Assembly: GCA_021904315.1 (NCBI GenBank)
Contig: CM038923.1
Coordinates: 11,786,038-11,850,037 of the forward strand
Source of the DNA: Sphagnum magellanicum
Lineage: Eukaryota; Streptophyta; Sphagnopsida; Sphagnales; Sphagnaceae
Length of the DNA: 64,000 nt
Direction of reading: 5' to 3'
Below the pieces are notes generated by a model that was given only the letters and a program-made list of their open reading frames with translations, ran no database searches and was not told the origin of the DNA. The position numbers and the translations under genes were made by a program. Shown here in pieces: positions 1 to 13,960 of this stretch (positions are counted from its first letter, which is position 1; each line of letters opens with the position of its first letter).

Positions 1-1980
1 AGAATATTTTTCCAAGGTAATTTGGAAATCATTTTATTTTCAATTTTTTATTAGGCAATTGATTAAGTAAATATAAATTTGTTATGAATTTTCAAAGTTA
101 AGGTTATCAAATTTTTAAGGGGACATTTTAATTTAAAATACAATTTTTTAACAATTTATAATTTTTTAATTCCGTAATAAATTTCAAGCCATATATTAGT
201 GCATGCAATTGATAAACATGAGAAAAAAATAACTTATAGTTGTGAAAACATTTAAAGTAAATGTCCCCAAGAAAATGATTTGGTTATTTTTTGTTCCTTA
301 ACCATTCCTTGTGGTGGTTTTTAGTGATATCACCCAAGGATATTTTTCCCACAACTCCATCTTATCCAAAATAAATCAATTTGCTGCCAATATAATCAAA
401 TGTCAAGCCCCCATACTCCATGAAAGACCTTATAATCAATTGAGTTAAATTATTAACATTACCCACCAATCACCTTTTCCAAATTCAACAGTAATGGAAT
501 CCTTTTAAAATTGTCAACAACATAGGCATGAACATTTCACCAAGCTGAAAGCATCATCAATTAAACACAAAACGTTGTTGTTCATGCAATCATATTTTTG
601 CACATAAATGCAAAAAAGAAAAGTCAAAATGTTTTTAATCATTATTAGTAAACCATCATGTTGTTCAATAATGGGTTTATAATTTGTTGTATACAAAGTT
701 TGAAAAACTTTCACATAATAAAAGTAGGTTGAAAACATTTTTGAAACATATTAAACAAAATGTGTTCAAAAATATTTTTACATTAAAAAGCTTGATATAT
801 TATTACTTTTAAAGTAAAAATTAAAGCACATAAATACATTTTAGAGTAGTAATATCCAAGAAAGTAACCCCAAAAAACAAATCTCCTATTTTAAACCTAT
901 TTTATGAAACAAATGCCTCGAAAGTAGAAAAAAATCTACTTGTAGTTTTGAAAAATCTATTTAAATGGACATTAAACATGTTTTTTTATATTATCATTGG
1001 CATAAAATCAAAGAACATGCCCATATTGATCATTGGAATAAATAATATTTTAAAATTTATTATATGAAAGTGTATTTTATGGCTACTTTCCATTTATCCA
1101 AACAAGTATCACGAACTGTTTAATTGATCGTGCTTTCACCCACCAAGACTAGTTGTCAATTGTGGTAACCATCATAGCTGATAGCAAGCTATTTAATTTT
1201 TTGCACAACAACTATAGTGAATTCAATGACAATCTAATGCATGCTTTCAACCATTTACCAACCAATGGAATTAGATTAATGTTTATGCGAAGTGTTCTTC
1301 ACCTTCAAAATATCAAAAAGTTCCTTCATATTTTCAAAATTTGTCATAGGCTAGCCAAGTTTCAAGAGCCAAAAGATGGCCACAAATTGAATGAACTTAC
1401 ACTTCTTTTCATTAGTTACACTAGAACCAATCACCATTTAAGCAATAGTATTCTAACCCCTACTAGCCCACATTCGTTCATTCTTGGCATGCTGATTATT
1501 AATAGACATAAAATATTGCCCCATAATAAGTCCAAGACATGCAACCTTACATTTCTTCCTACTTGCATGCTTCTACAAACTATCAAACTCAAGAATTAAT
1601 AAATTTTCCCTCCCATTGAACTCATTGCAAATCTTGCAATGAACCATGTTAAGCTTCCCATCACACCCAACCACAACCTTAACCCAAGGTAAATTTGTAA
1701 CCCGCTCCTCTTGGAAACCCAATTTAATTTACATTCCCTTTTTTATGTTTATTCTTTGAAGGTTCAAAAATTATAGCTAGAAGATCAAGATCAAAATTTT
1801 GAAACTAAACCAAATTATCATGAAGATGATGGTGATAAAGGAAAAACAAGGTTATGGATTTGAGTTTGAAATGATGAAGTTATGTTTATAGAAGACAAAG
1901 GCTTAACACTAAAAAACATCTTGTAGCCCACTTGTGGCTGCAATGGATTCATGATGAGATGAAGATGATAAGACAAAAAA
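1..1980. other. AT-rich intergenic DNA, nothing recognised
   Basis: Both strands are rich in stops. The longest open stretch (about 1,153-1,599, +) opens at a TTG and shows no recognisable domain. I see no gene, RNA or clear element end here. Confidence 0.5.
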
Positions 1981-2830
1981 TGTAAGAAGAAAACTTAGAA
2001 GAGAAAAATGGATAGGAGAAAACACAAGAAATTAAATGAAGAAAAAATGAAATAGGTAGAATTTAGAACCTTAAACCTCGTAGCAATGTGATGGTAATGT
2101 GATGAATAAAGGGATGAACAAACAAGACTATACCTAAGAATTCAATTGTAACATGAAGAACAAATAAAAACTCAAAGTAATGTGATGGCAATGTAATGAG
2201 CAAACACAATGAGCACACCAAAACAACCTCAGACATGATCATAGAAGATGAATAGATTAAAAAAGGCTTAGAGCTTCAAGATCCCTAAACCCTAATTAAA
2301 TGTGATGAATAATCATGATGAACAAAGACCAAAAAAGCTTAAACACAATGAACAGATTAAAGAAAATTCCTAAAACACAATGAATAAATTGAATGAAACT
2401 TAAACATACGATGAGTAGAAACAAAGCTTAGAGCTTCAAGAACCCTAAACCTTAACCAACATGTCAATGAACATAAACAAATTTCAAAGCTTCAAAATCT
2501 TTAAACCCTAACCAACACAATGGAAACATTGAATAGACATGAAGCTCAAAGACAATCTAACCTAAAACACAATCTAAGCACACATGATAACAAATAAATA
2601 AAAAACTCAAAATTTCAAAATCCTTAAACCTTAATTTAGAATGGTGGTAGCACAGTGAACATACACATTACATAATGAACATAACAACAAAAGTTCACAA
2701 ACAATGAATAACATGATGAACACACAATGCAAAACAAAATGCAACCCAATGAACAAAGAAATGAGCATAAAACAAAGTATCTCTAGAGCTTGTAATGTAA
2801 AAACTTAGAAAATCTCGAAATAAAGTTTGA
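1980..2830. repeat. Degenerate A-rich repeat block with AAACCCTAA-like cores
   Basis: A phrase of the type GCTTAGAGCTTCAAG followed by CCCTAAACC recurs in increasingly diverged form near 2,266, 2,426, 2,487 and 2,604. It is separated by variable text rich in AATGAACA and GATGAA. The first two copies are 160 bp apart. It has no coding potential and is probably a decayed tandem array or an internal part of a retroelement. Confidence 0.5.
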
Positions 2831-3054
2831 TTTGCAAATTAAATAGGTAAGGAGTAAGTTTAATTGGATGTTGAAACGCCCTTTATGCGTTCCAACCTCC
2901 TTTCCTTTTGTGCTCCATCTCTAAGTCCAATGGCCTTCTATCCAATTCCATGAAAGTGAAGATCTCCATATGTTGCCTTTTGCCATAAATTTACAAAACC
3001 ATCAATTCTACAAACTGAATGCTTGCAACTCCAAGTTATGTCACCTTGTTAACA

Positions 3055-3071
3055 ATGGCGCCAAAAAAATG
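3055..3071 (-). other. Possible retrotransposon primer-binding site and LTR edge
   Basis: On the minus strand the text reads TTACA, a T run, then TGGCGCCA. Many plant Ty3/gypsy elements have an LTR ending in CA followed within a few bases by a primer-binding site beginning TGGCGCC, so this may be an LTR/internal junction. An LTR would then lie at higher coordinates, beginning with TG at 3,070 on the plus strand. I did not find its other end or partner, so the call rests on one short motif. Confidence 0.4.
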
Positions 3072-4559
3072 TAACAACAACTCACTACAACATACTAAAA
3101 ACAAAAAGACCAGGCAATTTTCTGTATAAACATGTAAAGGCAACTCATAGAAAGAAATGAGGGAATGTTTGTGATGAAAATGGACATCATGTGCAAATAA
3201 AGTGCGATGTCACCTCACAAAAAGTAGAACTAGGTTGGCTAAAAACCTTGGAAAAGAGGAGTAGCTATGGTGATGGAGGTGGGTGGGAGGTAATTGATTG
3301 TTGAAATTGACAAGATTAGCAATAAACATTGGTAACCTCAAGTGGTTCTAGATGGAGATGTCAACAATTTCTAAACCCTAATCAATCATACCCATGGTTA
3401 ACCTTTGATCAAATGGTTAGGATTATGGCAAAATTGTAAAAAAGAACCATTTGATTTTACAAGGGTGGTAGAATGAACCATTGGGATATCACCACTTGGT
3501 GAAATTTTGCCCAAAAAAAATTGATCCAAAACAAGTGGATTTGTTGCAGAGTTTTGAATCAATTAATCTTTTTTTTCAATAATTACATGCAAAAAAAAAA
3601 AAAACCTATAATCTAGAGCTTTTATGTATTCTTAGTAAAAGAAAATGGTCTTACTTAAATGTCCACCTCACTAATTGCTTTATGTTCCTATGAAGGGTAG
3701 ACAAGTTGGTAATAGGAACACTTAGGGCTTAGAAGGAAGGGTCATTCTATCATCAGTTTAGTTGGCAATGGAGTCTTAAAGAAAGATTGTAGAGTGCCTC
3801 TAAATGCCCCCAACATAGTTCAGAAATGAGGGAGATCTCATTGGTCAAAGGTGAGAACCCTTAGAGGTTGGAAAAAATCTTTAATAAACACATGTACTCC
3901 AACCCTATCACTAGACAACTTGCATCCTATGATCAACAATTGGATTGATGACAAATGGACAACATTTATCACATAAGAAAAACGAATGAAGATGAAAGCC
4001 AAACTTGTTTTGATGTAAAAATGTTCATCAACCAACAATGGCTGGGATCAAATCTTGGAAAAACATGTTTTCCCATCCATAGTGATAAGGTAAGTTGTGT
4101 TCTTCTAAACTATTTTTTTCACCTCATCAAAGACACCACCATGTTAAGCTTGACCTCCCCACTATGCATCATCTAATGGGACTTTCCCACTTCCTCTTTT
4201 GGTCTCTATTCTTCTTTAATGAAGTGTAGATAGTTTTGCCTTGACATTAGTTGCAGCTAATGGAGCAATCTTCATGTTCATGTTCCTTTTCTCATCCCAA
4301 TCACTTCCAATTGCCTCATCCTTGCCTAGTTGATGGAGTTTTGTCCTTGCATTATTAATGCATCTTCATCTTTGATGCAATTTCAGATTCCTAGTGTTTT
4401 TTTCAATCAATTCCAAGCAAGCTCCTTTTAATGCTCTTTATTTGGTTTTGTGTGTGATTCAAGTTTGGAACACCACACTTTGTTGGTTAGGTGAATTCAT
4501 ATTGCTTGTGTTTGTGGGCATGTCATGCAATACAAGTGATGTTTATCATCCTTATTATT
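3072..4559. other. AT-rich DNA, nothing firm recognised
   Basis: This may include the body of a decayed LTR next to the primer-site-like motif at 3,055. Short open frames on both strands have no recognisable domain. Confidence 0.35.
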
Positions 4560-5660
4560 GGGTTTCCAATATCCCCCCTTTTAATTTTCCATCATTATGT
4601 TCTAGTCATGAACTTTTGTGCTCTTAGTTTTTATTCTTGTCCTTTTCAAATTTTCATCATTGTGTTTTGATCATAAATTTTTATGTCCTTAAGTTTGTGT
4701 ATTAATTATGTTATTATGTTCTTGGTTTTTAAATATCCCACTCCTTTTCATGAACTATTCATTGTCATGTTTTAATCATGTTCCTTATGCTCCTATATTT
4801 TCAAGATCCCCCCTTCTTCAGTTATTCATCATTGTCTTTTAATCTTGTGTTCCTAGGTTCTAAAGATCCCCCATCTTTATAAGTTGTTCTTCATTATGTT
4901 CTTATGTTCTTGGATTTTCAAAATCTTGCTACTCCCAACTATTCATCATCATGTTCTAGTGGTTCTTAGTTTTTCAAGATCCCCCCAAGTGTAATTGTTC
5001 ATCATCATGTTATGGTCAATTCTTGGTTTTTCAAGATCTTTCCCCTTCCTAACTATTCATTGTCAATTTTTAGTTTCTCAAGATCTCACCCATCCCCCCC
5101 CCCCCCACAACTATATTTCTTGTTGTTGATGGCTTTTGGTTTCTCAAGATTTCAACCCCCTAACTATTCATAATTGTGTTTTTGATGGTTATTGGTTTTT
5201 CAAGTTTTCAACCTCCACATATTTTTGTCATTTTGTTATGACAATCTTGGTATCTCAAAATCCCTACCCTAGCTATTCATCATCATGTTCTAATCAATTC
5301 TTGTTTTTTCAAGATTTCACCCCCCTTTGAGCTATTCATCATATTCATGTTTTAGTCATGTTCCCATGTTCTTGGTTTCTCAAGATCCCATTCCCTTCTT
5401 GAACTTTTGATCTTTGTGTTTTATTTGTGCATTTGTTTTCTTAGATTTTCAAAAGCCCCCCTCTCAAGTTCTTCATTGTGGTGTGTTGGTCATGTTCCTT
5501 GTTTTTCAAAATCTCACCACTTTTCTTGAATTGTTCGTCATTGTGTTTTGGTTGTGTTATGATGTTCCTAATGTTTCAAATCCCCCTTTCTCAAACTCTT
5601 CATTATGGTGTTTTGTTCATACTTTTGGTTTTTCAAGGTCCCACCCTTGCTACGATCCCA
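4560..5660. repeat. Degenerate minisatellite, about 60 bp unit, about 15 copies
   Basis: The pattern 'TTCATCATCATGTT ... CTTGG TTTTTCAAGATC CCCCC' recurs. Its TTCAAGATCCC-like anchor can be followed near 4,801, 4,863, 4,975, 5,031, 5,078, 5,139, 5,190, 5,305, 5,375, 5,505, 5,575 and 5,635, so the unit is roughly 50-70 bp. Copies are strongly diverged and pyrimidine-rich on the plus strand. One carries a 13-C run (5,094-5,106). Open frames in the block are products of the repeat, not genes. Confidence 0.7.
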
Positions 5661-8600
5661 TTCCTTGCCCCTCCCCTCTTCTTTTGTTACTAAGTACTTA
5701 AAAATACAAAGTTGCAACTTCATTACAACATGTCCCTTTATAAGCATCCAAGATCTTGTCCTTGCTCTGCACTTTCTTTAGGTTTAAGTTATAATGCCAA
5801 AGTTGACACATGTATCCATTTTTGGATCAACTTTATAACTAGCTTAGATGTTGCAATGTACCCTTTTGCCTACTTCCTTGATTGTTGTTATAAACTAAGT
5901 TTTATTTAGATGTATTTTTGTTTTTCTACTACTTGCTTTTACCACATTAAGTGATTATGTTGCCCACTTCACCTTCATTTCTTCTCTTTCCTTTCTTTCG
6001 ATAGTTTTTATTTGTTCAACAACCTTTTTTTTCCATGGTCCTTCATTGTAGGATCTCCAAGTATTCATTCGATGTTACAACATGAAATTTGTTATAATCT
6101 ACTAATGGTTTTATCCCTCATATTCTCCTTGCCAAGGTTGTTTGGCAAGGACAACAAATGAACAAGATAACAACTTATGGAGTAGGGTTTTCAAAATGAA
6201 GGACATTAATTGAAAGTTCCTAAACACGATCAACTAGGTTTATAGCTATCCCATTACATTTAAATGTTATTTGTGGGCTAGAGTTGCAACTTGATTCATG
6301 GGTTGTTCCACGTAATACTTCAATCCTTGTTGTTTTAAATCATTAGCATGATCTCCTTCATCATGTTCAATTGTATTTGCCATTCATTAACCCAATAACA
6401 ACTCCACCTTTCCCCCATTGTGGATTATCATTTGCTAGACCATCTAAGTTCCAAATCTCTTCATTTAAATTGTAGATGTTTAGTGTTATTATATACACAT
6501 CATTGGGCCCAGTCTTGCCAATCCATGGCCCTCAAATTTAATGGCCAAATCCCTAAAGCCTTAAACCCACTTTTTATGTTTAGTTTGGACAATGACTAAT
6601 CTAATTGCCTTAAACCCATTTAGCTAATGTTGCATTGTCCAATTCCATATGGTTATTTCTAATTACCAAATTGTTATTTTTTCTTTCTTAAAGGCTAATT
6701 TGAATGGCTGAAATAGCTCACATTTAAAGATTGTAATGCATGAAAGGTGTGCAAAGGTAAGGTGATCATGTCCAAACCACATTGTTACGGCAATTCTATT
6801 GTTTTTATAATTACATGTGAATCATGTCCATCTAAAGTTAATAGGTGGCAATTGGCTGGAAATATGCCACTAAATATTAACCTCATAAAAAAGGTGAGAA
6901 ATTCTTTGAACAAAAAACATGTTGACCATTTTGGCATGTCATGCATGTTCTTGGTTTGTAGTTTCTAATGTAATCATCTCTAATCATCTCTTTTGAAGAT
7001 GTAGAATCTTGGTAAAAAACCTCTTGCAATGTTTATGGCACAATTGATAGTCAATCATTCCCTAAGCTTAGGAATGGTATTGTACACCTATGTGAACCTC
7101 TCTTGACCAACATTCAAGCTCTTGATTTTTGCCCAACCTTGATGTTTACTTCATCACAATTCCATCATATATGATTTACAATGTATTTATGTTAATTGTG
7201 CAAAACTATTAGATTTTGATAAAATGAATTACATGATTTGCTTGTAAATTCTTATGCTCTACAAACTTGAAGCCCCTTTGCAATCTAATGGAAAGTCCTA
7301 GTCCTAAACCAATATCACCATGAGTTTCCAAGTATTCTATCCTTGAATGGCATTAGCTAAATCTAGGTTTACATTTAATTTGAACTATGGTAATGTGATT
7401 GATAGACCAAATATCTAGTCTATGATAATTGCCTCCTTTTATATTTAACACATAAGGTGGGCCATGTTTTTTTAATTTAGTCTTGTGATGAAGTGATTTA
7501 AGAATGGTTTGAGAGGTATATTCCAAAATTGGCTAACATTCCTCAATAATACGACCTTTGTTTTCATTGAATCCATAGCTTCTTCCAAGGCCTATGTTGT
7601 CCATTTGTTTTTTTGACTTATAGTTGTGTTCTTGTGCGTCCTATTAATTTTTGGCTTGTGTTTTGTGTAAGCAATGGTGGTACATTCTCCTTGTCAATTG
7701 GTTAGTCCAACAAACAACTTGTCATATGAAGCACATTGAACATCATGGTTCATTTGAGCCTCCTAGTCCTATCCTTCATTAAATTACGAGTTCATGTCTA
7801 CCAAAGGTGTACACTTATTCTTCATAAAATTAAACGAAGATCACAAAAACTTAATTAGGTTAGTATATTTTTTAGCAGCATGTGCTTTTATTTTAAAACT
7901 TTTAAAATTGAAATTCCAAAATTGTTCATAATTTTCCCACATTATATTCTCATTTGCGATTGTTGTGCAAGCTATAAATGTAAATTTCAAGTTGCAATTC
8001 ACATGGGCCCATGGAAGCTTATGAAATCACACTTTTCTAACTATTGTGTTGTTACTTATGGAATCGTTATGTGTTTAACCACCCAACAATAATAGATAAA
8101 CTTGTTATATTTCTCATTGTAAATTCTATCCATGGTAATAAGACATTCTTAACTTGGTCTTCCAGTTTCACCTCTTTAGTTTCATATAATTTTGGTTTTT
8201 TATGTTCATTTCCACCTTTGATTCTAACAATTTTGCACTAGATCTACATAGCTTATCCTCTCTCTTCATCTTTTTGCTCTTTCTTATTTTTTATCTTAAC
8301 ATTTTTGCACTAAGCATTAAAAGGTCTAAAAAAACTCTAGAGTTTTTCTTCAACATATTCTAAAAGCTTAAACATGAGAAAAGACCAAAATTTGCAAAAT
8401 GTGAATGGAATGAATTATTTTAGAATTAAAATTGTGTTGTTCATTTTTTGACAGGAAAGACAAGAAATAGGGTTTTCTTTTCTTTTCCTCTCCTATTTTT
8501 AACTTGCCTTGTAAGGTAGGTATCCCAAGTGGATACTTGTCCATTTATTTTTACCCTTAATTCTCACAAGGTTAATAAATCACCCCCTCACTAAATAGCT

Positions 8601-9100
8601 TTGATTCCACATGGGGGCCAAGTATGTAAATATGTCTAAGATCACTCCTTTAACCAAACATGTAAAGTCTCATGCATACAAAATTGAGGAGATTTTCCCA
8701 CATCTTTTGTGCATTGTCTGTGTTCTGTAGTTCCCATAACTAAACAGTGACCTTTTAATAAGAGGAATTGTGTGTAATGGCAATGACACCCTTCTCCCAT
8801 GTCGCCTCCTCTTTATTTTCATAAAAGAACATTTTTTTTATCGAGATAGGTGTAGCCCACACACATTTCAAAACACAACTACTCCAATACTAGTGGGGTG
8901 ATGTAGTACCTAGTGTCCATTATCCATAAGAAATTTAGCCAAATTTTGTTATAAAATATGAAAATGAAAACATTTAAACATCCTTACAATCTTTTTGGCT
9001 GCTTAATTGAACCTGATGTAGAACAAGGCGATTTTTTAATAAATTTCGAAATTTGATGGTTATAAACCTTGAAAAAACCTCAATTTTTATATTTCTGAAC
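5661..9100. other. Long AT-rich stretch without a recognisable gene
   Basis: Many short, interrupted frames lie on both strands. The texture resembles decayed retrotransposon sequence, but I could not align any segment to a named domain. Confidence 0.4.
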
Positions 9101-9289
9101 TACAAATTCACCAAGAAAAAAAACGGTCTTGGACACACCCTAGAATGATGGTCTCCTTGGGGGCGGAGGTGGGACTATTTTGGGAATTCAGGATATCAGA
9201 GGACTCCACTGTTCTCTGCTTGAGAGTTCAAATTGTGCTCTCTTTAGGCCTCATAAGTTTTCATTTCCTTCAAGTTTTATTCTTCAAAT

Positions 9290-9325
9290 GTGGATACGGC
9301 CCTGACAAGAAGAGGACGTATCCAC
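9290..9325. repeat. Perfect 9-bp inverted repeat with 18-nt loop
   Basis: GTGGATACG at 9,290-9,298 is matched by its exact reverse complement CGTATCCAC at 9,317-9,325. Nothing around it identifies an RNA gene or terminator. Confidence 0.6.
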
Positions 9326-9980
9326 TGCACTTGTGGGCAGTGACCCCACACCATCCAACCCCTGTTTTCTTTAGGAGAATTCAGAACTTGGGGCTTTTCA
9401 ACTTGTGTGCTACTCTTGACCAAGGCCGTCAAATCTTTTCAACTTTCACGTTTCAAGTGTTGACACATTCCCTTTAAGCTTGGTGACAGACATACTCTAA
9501 CTTTTAGTTTCGTTCTCTTGTCAACTTTCAAGCTTGGGCTTCAATTTTCCTGTATTGGAGCTCCAGCCGTCCTTTGCCACTTGCACTTTGTGGAAAGGCT
9601 AGCCTGTTGTCGTTCATGACCCATTCAGTAGAGCAAAGTACTAGTTTGTTCTCACAATAATAGAGGCTGTTGTGAATTGACAGATTTTAGTAAATACTAT
9701 TATAAAATCGTAACCAGAATCCTTTTCCCTGGTTTTGATAACTGTCCAACACGGGTTCATTATTCAAACATTGACCTATTATTCATGGACTGTACCACAC
9801 CAACTAATCTGTGAAATATATTGTCAAGGCTATGTGACAATCTTAAACAAAACTGCAACATGGGTGCCTTCCAGGCCAACCATCTCGGCAATTGTGAAGG
9901 CCGGTTGCTGAGACTGCAGGACGACTTACATTCCTATGGATGATCAATGGGATATGGGCTCTTACTCCAATTTTGCCATG

Positions 9981-10145
9981 ACATTTGGACACAGTTCTCT
10001 GGGCATTCACACTTTTCCTAGACATTTTAGAATCTAAAGGTTCAAAAATTGGATTATCAGTTCTTTCTTCAAATTTTCAAGGACCTTTGGGCAAAGTTCT
10101 CTGGGCAATCACACATTTTACGATACCTTTTAGAACCTGCAAGGT
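9981..10145. repeat. Local tandem duplication, period 102 bp
   Basis: AGTTCTCTGGGCATTCACAC (from 9,993) recurs with one change as AGTTCTCTGGGCAATCACAC (from 10,095). Flanking text (ACATTTGGACA / ACCTTTGGGCA, then TTTTAGAA) also matches. A second, shorter local duplication, TAGCTGGTCA...TTAGTGCA, lies at about 10,975 and 11,019. Confidence 0.65.
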
Positions 10146-12762
10146 ATAAGAAGTCTATTAATGACAAGTCCATGACTCCATTAAGGGAAATAGGGTAAAG
10201 TTAAAGGGATGTTAATAATCAAGCTACCACATATTTATTTTTCAAAAAAGTAAGAAAGTCGGAAAGTACTTTCTGTGCTTGCAAACCCAGGCACAAACAC
10301 TTTGGTTTGCCTGGATTGTGAAGAAAAAAGGAAAGCTCCTGTTTAAAATAAACCCTGGCCCAAGATATGGAGTCTGAGAACTTCCTGAATTGCTTTGTCT
10401 GGGAGTGCTCTATTCTAACCAGTTGGCCTGTGCAACTCACATGGACCATCCCAAGACAGAATCATAGATGTATATAGAATCTACAGCAAAACTAGCAAGC
10501 TACTGTAATTTTGGAGGTTTTCAATCGCCAGAGGTGACGAAAAAAACAGTAAAAATTGTCAGATTTTTGTAGTTGGTTTTCAGTGTGCAGCCAAAAATAT
10601 AGAAAGATGATAATTTTTTTTGATTTCACATCTGGTTTATGGCTAAATCTTCATAGGGAAGATTGCCACTTTTTCTTTCATCTTCCTAGAGATGATCACC
10701 GCTTTGGCTACAAACAAAAATTCTTGAAAGAAACACTATTTCCATGTACCATTCGCTTTAAGGTACTGGCCAAAACTAATTTATTGTCAGTTAAGGTTTT
10801 CGGCCCGTTAGGGTGGGTACTAAGTGCATCTCCACGGGCAAGACTAGAATGGCCCACTTTGGATGAAGTAAAGCATCACGGTGGTGTGAAATGGGTTTGC
10901 CAATGTAAACTTCCAAGTTCCCTCCAGCTCGCTGGGTTTCAAGACTATTGAAAAGAAAATGACTACTTTAATAGTTAGCTGGTCAGGGTGATTGGTGCAA
11001 TGCATTGATTGCTACTCATTAGCTGGTCACAGTAATTAGTGCACGTGTGGCATGCGAAAACCACCTTTTAAATTGTTCAATATCAACTGTTTATGGGTGA
11101 GGGAGTGACAAACATAACATTAAATTTGGATGTGATAAATACTGGTAGGCCCAAGTATAGTGGAGACGGATGTGGAGATGTTCTAAATCCCAGCAAGTCC
11201 GTCTGGGTTTGTCAGCAATGAGCATCCTGGGATGACACTCTTTTTGGTTAACTGAAAGGACCAACCCTTTTGGGCCCATGACTTTCAACATGGGTAGGCA
11301 AATTCTAAACTTTAATGGGGGCGCCCTAGCGTGGGAAACATGTCACGTAGAGGTTGACCATGTTTAACACCACAAGACAAAATGAAGTCCAACATGCAGA
11401 ATGAAAGTTTCCAGTTCAAGAAATTTCATGTTTCTTCCTATCACCCCAGAGGCTACTGGGCAGTGGCTTACTTATGTTGGCATACTGACCTTTACATCTT
11501 CCCACGGCGGTTGGCTGAGCTTCAATGTCGTGGTAAATTCCTAGACCTCAAGATTTGTGCTTGGCTATTTCTATTTGTATAAGAAGAAATCATAATTGAC
11601 AATACCCCAACATTTGGCAAATGCTGCCTTTCTTGGACATTCTTTGGTAAGGGACTTCTAGGATGCTAGGCCTGATTTTACTACAGCACTTGGACATCAT
11701 GCCCTTCCAAGGCCTTCAAGGAATAATAATTATCAGTGTATATTGTACATACTATAATGGATACACCTACCTTGTGTCACAAAATCCATGGGTCAACTTG
11801 ATTTTTTTATTTTTTATTTTTTATATTTTGCGATGTTGCTCAAGTGGTGATCATCTGTAAGAATATTCAGCCATATTTGGTGGTATTCAAACTATGAGAG
11901 TAGAAAAATCTTAAGCACCCTTTCATGTTGCAGGCAGTTGTGATTCTTGGCAATTTTTCAGATTTTTTAATGTTTTGTGGTGATTTTATTCAGGGATTTT
12001 GTGTCTGAAAATCCTTTGTTCAGATTTTTTTTTGAAAATGGCAAAAAAATCGTCAAAAAAAATCATTATCACATGTAAACTTAATATAATTGTAACAACC
12101 ATGTGTTAAACTTTTGTTGTTGAACTCGTCAACCATGCCGAAAACCCATTTGCACACAAAAAATTCAGGATCTGCCATTGATTGCATAATTCATACAAAA
12201 AAAATCTCTTGTGTTTATTATTAAAAGGTTTGGTGCATAAGATAATCAATTCCAAAAAGATGTTTTCGACACATGATAATTGCCACACTCATATTGCAGT
12301 TTCTACCCCAAACCTTGTGCACAACAAATGAACTTGTTGGTTTTCTTTAAGAATCTGCCTAGTTCAAGAAACATCATTATTATTCAGTGTCACCTAAAAT
12401 CATGAAAATCAATACCCTACTACCATAACAGCTTTGACAGTAATTATGCTGCTTTCAGAAATATTGAAATTCTAAAAACAAATCTTCAAATAACAAAAAC
12501 ATTGTGAAGCAAAATATTGAATCTTCAGGAATGTTGGCTTTGCTGAAATGAAAATTTCAAAATTAATTAATTATTTGCCCAGTACTACAGTAGACATGCA
12601 GTTATAGTCTTCACGACAGGTTCTGACATGTTTTCCACATTTCCTGAACCTAAACCAAACTAGGGTAGAGACGCCCATAACCAAACGCGTGACCAAAGCG
12701 GGTCAGGCCCTTCCAACGCTCATAGTTAACCCTATCACCCAACGCCTAGTGATAGAAACCGA

Positions 12763-12910
12763 CCCCCCCCCCCCTCCCCCCAGTATTGGAGCATGCATGT
12801 TGGGAAGTGGGGGTTGGCTATATCCATCTCGAATAAATAAATTCTTTTATAAAAAAAAGCACCCCATCAGTATTGGAGTAGTTGTGTTTAGAAATGGGGG
12901 TCATCTATTG
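12763..12910. repeat. Poly(C) tract followed by an 87-bp-period duplication
   Basis: Twelve Cs, one T and six more Cs span 12,763-12,781. The text CAGTATTGGAG...GGGGGT...CTAT then appears at about 12,781 and again at about 12,868, with roughly 45 bp of diverged similarity per copy. Confidence 0.55.
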
Positions 12911-13006
12911 AAAACAATCATTGTTCTATTAGTGCTAGTAGATAACATGAATTTTATAATAGTTTTTATGATTGAAATCTCAATCAACTTGAACAATGGA
13001 AAATAA

Positions 13007-13960
13007 ATAAATTAGTAAAGACTAACCGATAATTTATGACAAAAAATTACTTGTAATATAATAATTTAATATTATTTTATTTTATTTTTCATTTAATTTA
13101 ATTTTATAGTTTTTAGAATTCCAAAGGTTAAAAAATTACATTAACTTTTATATTTTGATTTAAAATCCAAGTATAATTCTATTAAAAATTATTCTTAAAA
13201 ATCTCACAATGAAATTAATTTCGTTTTTTAAATTATATAATTCACATACCTATAATTCTTTTTTTTTACATTTGTTCAAGTTTCACATGTACATTTCTTA
13301 TGTTGTATATTTTTCAATTTTTTATTTTTTTAAAAATTAGATCTTCCATCTTCTCACTTTTCATATTTTCATATTTTAATTGATGTCGCGCATTTTTATT
13401 TTTATGTGAATTGTTATAATCAGTAAATGAAAACATGAAATTTATAATCTATTTTCATTTACCTAATGATTCAAATTTTAAGATAATTGAATCATATTTT
13501 TCATTATTTTAGTATTTTTTCATCTTCAAAAATAACTTTATAATCATGATCAATAATATCTAACTGATTAATTTTAGTCATATTAATCACATTAATCAAG
13601 GTGAACAATTCCACGTGCATGCCATATATGTCATGTGTCTACTGTATTGTTTATTTTGACTAAATAGTGTTTTTTTCCAATCAAAATGGATGCAAGTAAT
13701 GTGAAGGAAAGAAAGTTGTGAAACAAAAAGGGTAGAAAAGGAAGAGTGACAACAATCACCAAATATTAGCTAGTGATGGTAGTTGAAAACAAAGTTCCAC
13801 TAAATGTGTTACCCACCTAAAAACATCCACTTTGCATATTTGTGTGTGGATGTTCATTGTAATTGGTGTTTTGTAATAGTTTTATTCCATCACAAATCGT
13901 CTCCAAGCTTTCCAAAAAAACCAAAAAAAAAAAAATCATCATATTGGGACTCTTGGGGAC
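13007..13960. other. Very AT-rich stretch, nothing recognised
   Basis: Dominated by T and A runs with no open frame of note. The decayed gypsy sequence begins at its right-hand edge. Confidence 0.45.

Larger units (their letters stand above)
9101..12760. other. Less AT-rich unassigned block
   Basis: Base composition is visibly more balanced than on either side. Frames up to about 130 codons exist (for example 10,556-10,951, +), but none shows a recognisable domain and several open at non-ATG codons. It contains small local duplications (9,981-10,145 and 10,973-11,044) and a perfect 9-bp inverted repeat. It could be a decayed gene or an old insertion; no call is possible. Confidence 0.35.

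Noticed and set aside
1153-1599. 148-codon plus-strand frame
   Set aside because: It opens at a TTG, has no domain, and its composition matches translated AT-rich noise.
10556-10951. 131-codon plus-strand frame in the less AT-rich block
   Set aside because: The opening codon is TTG, no motif is recognisable, and there is no supporting splice or homology signal.
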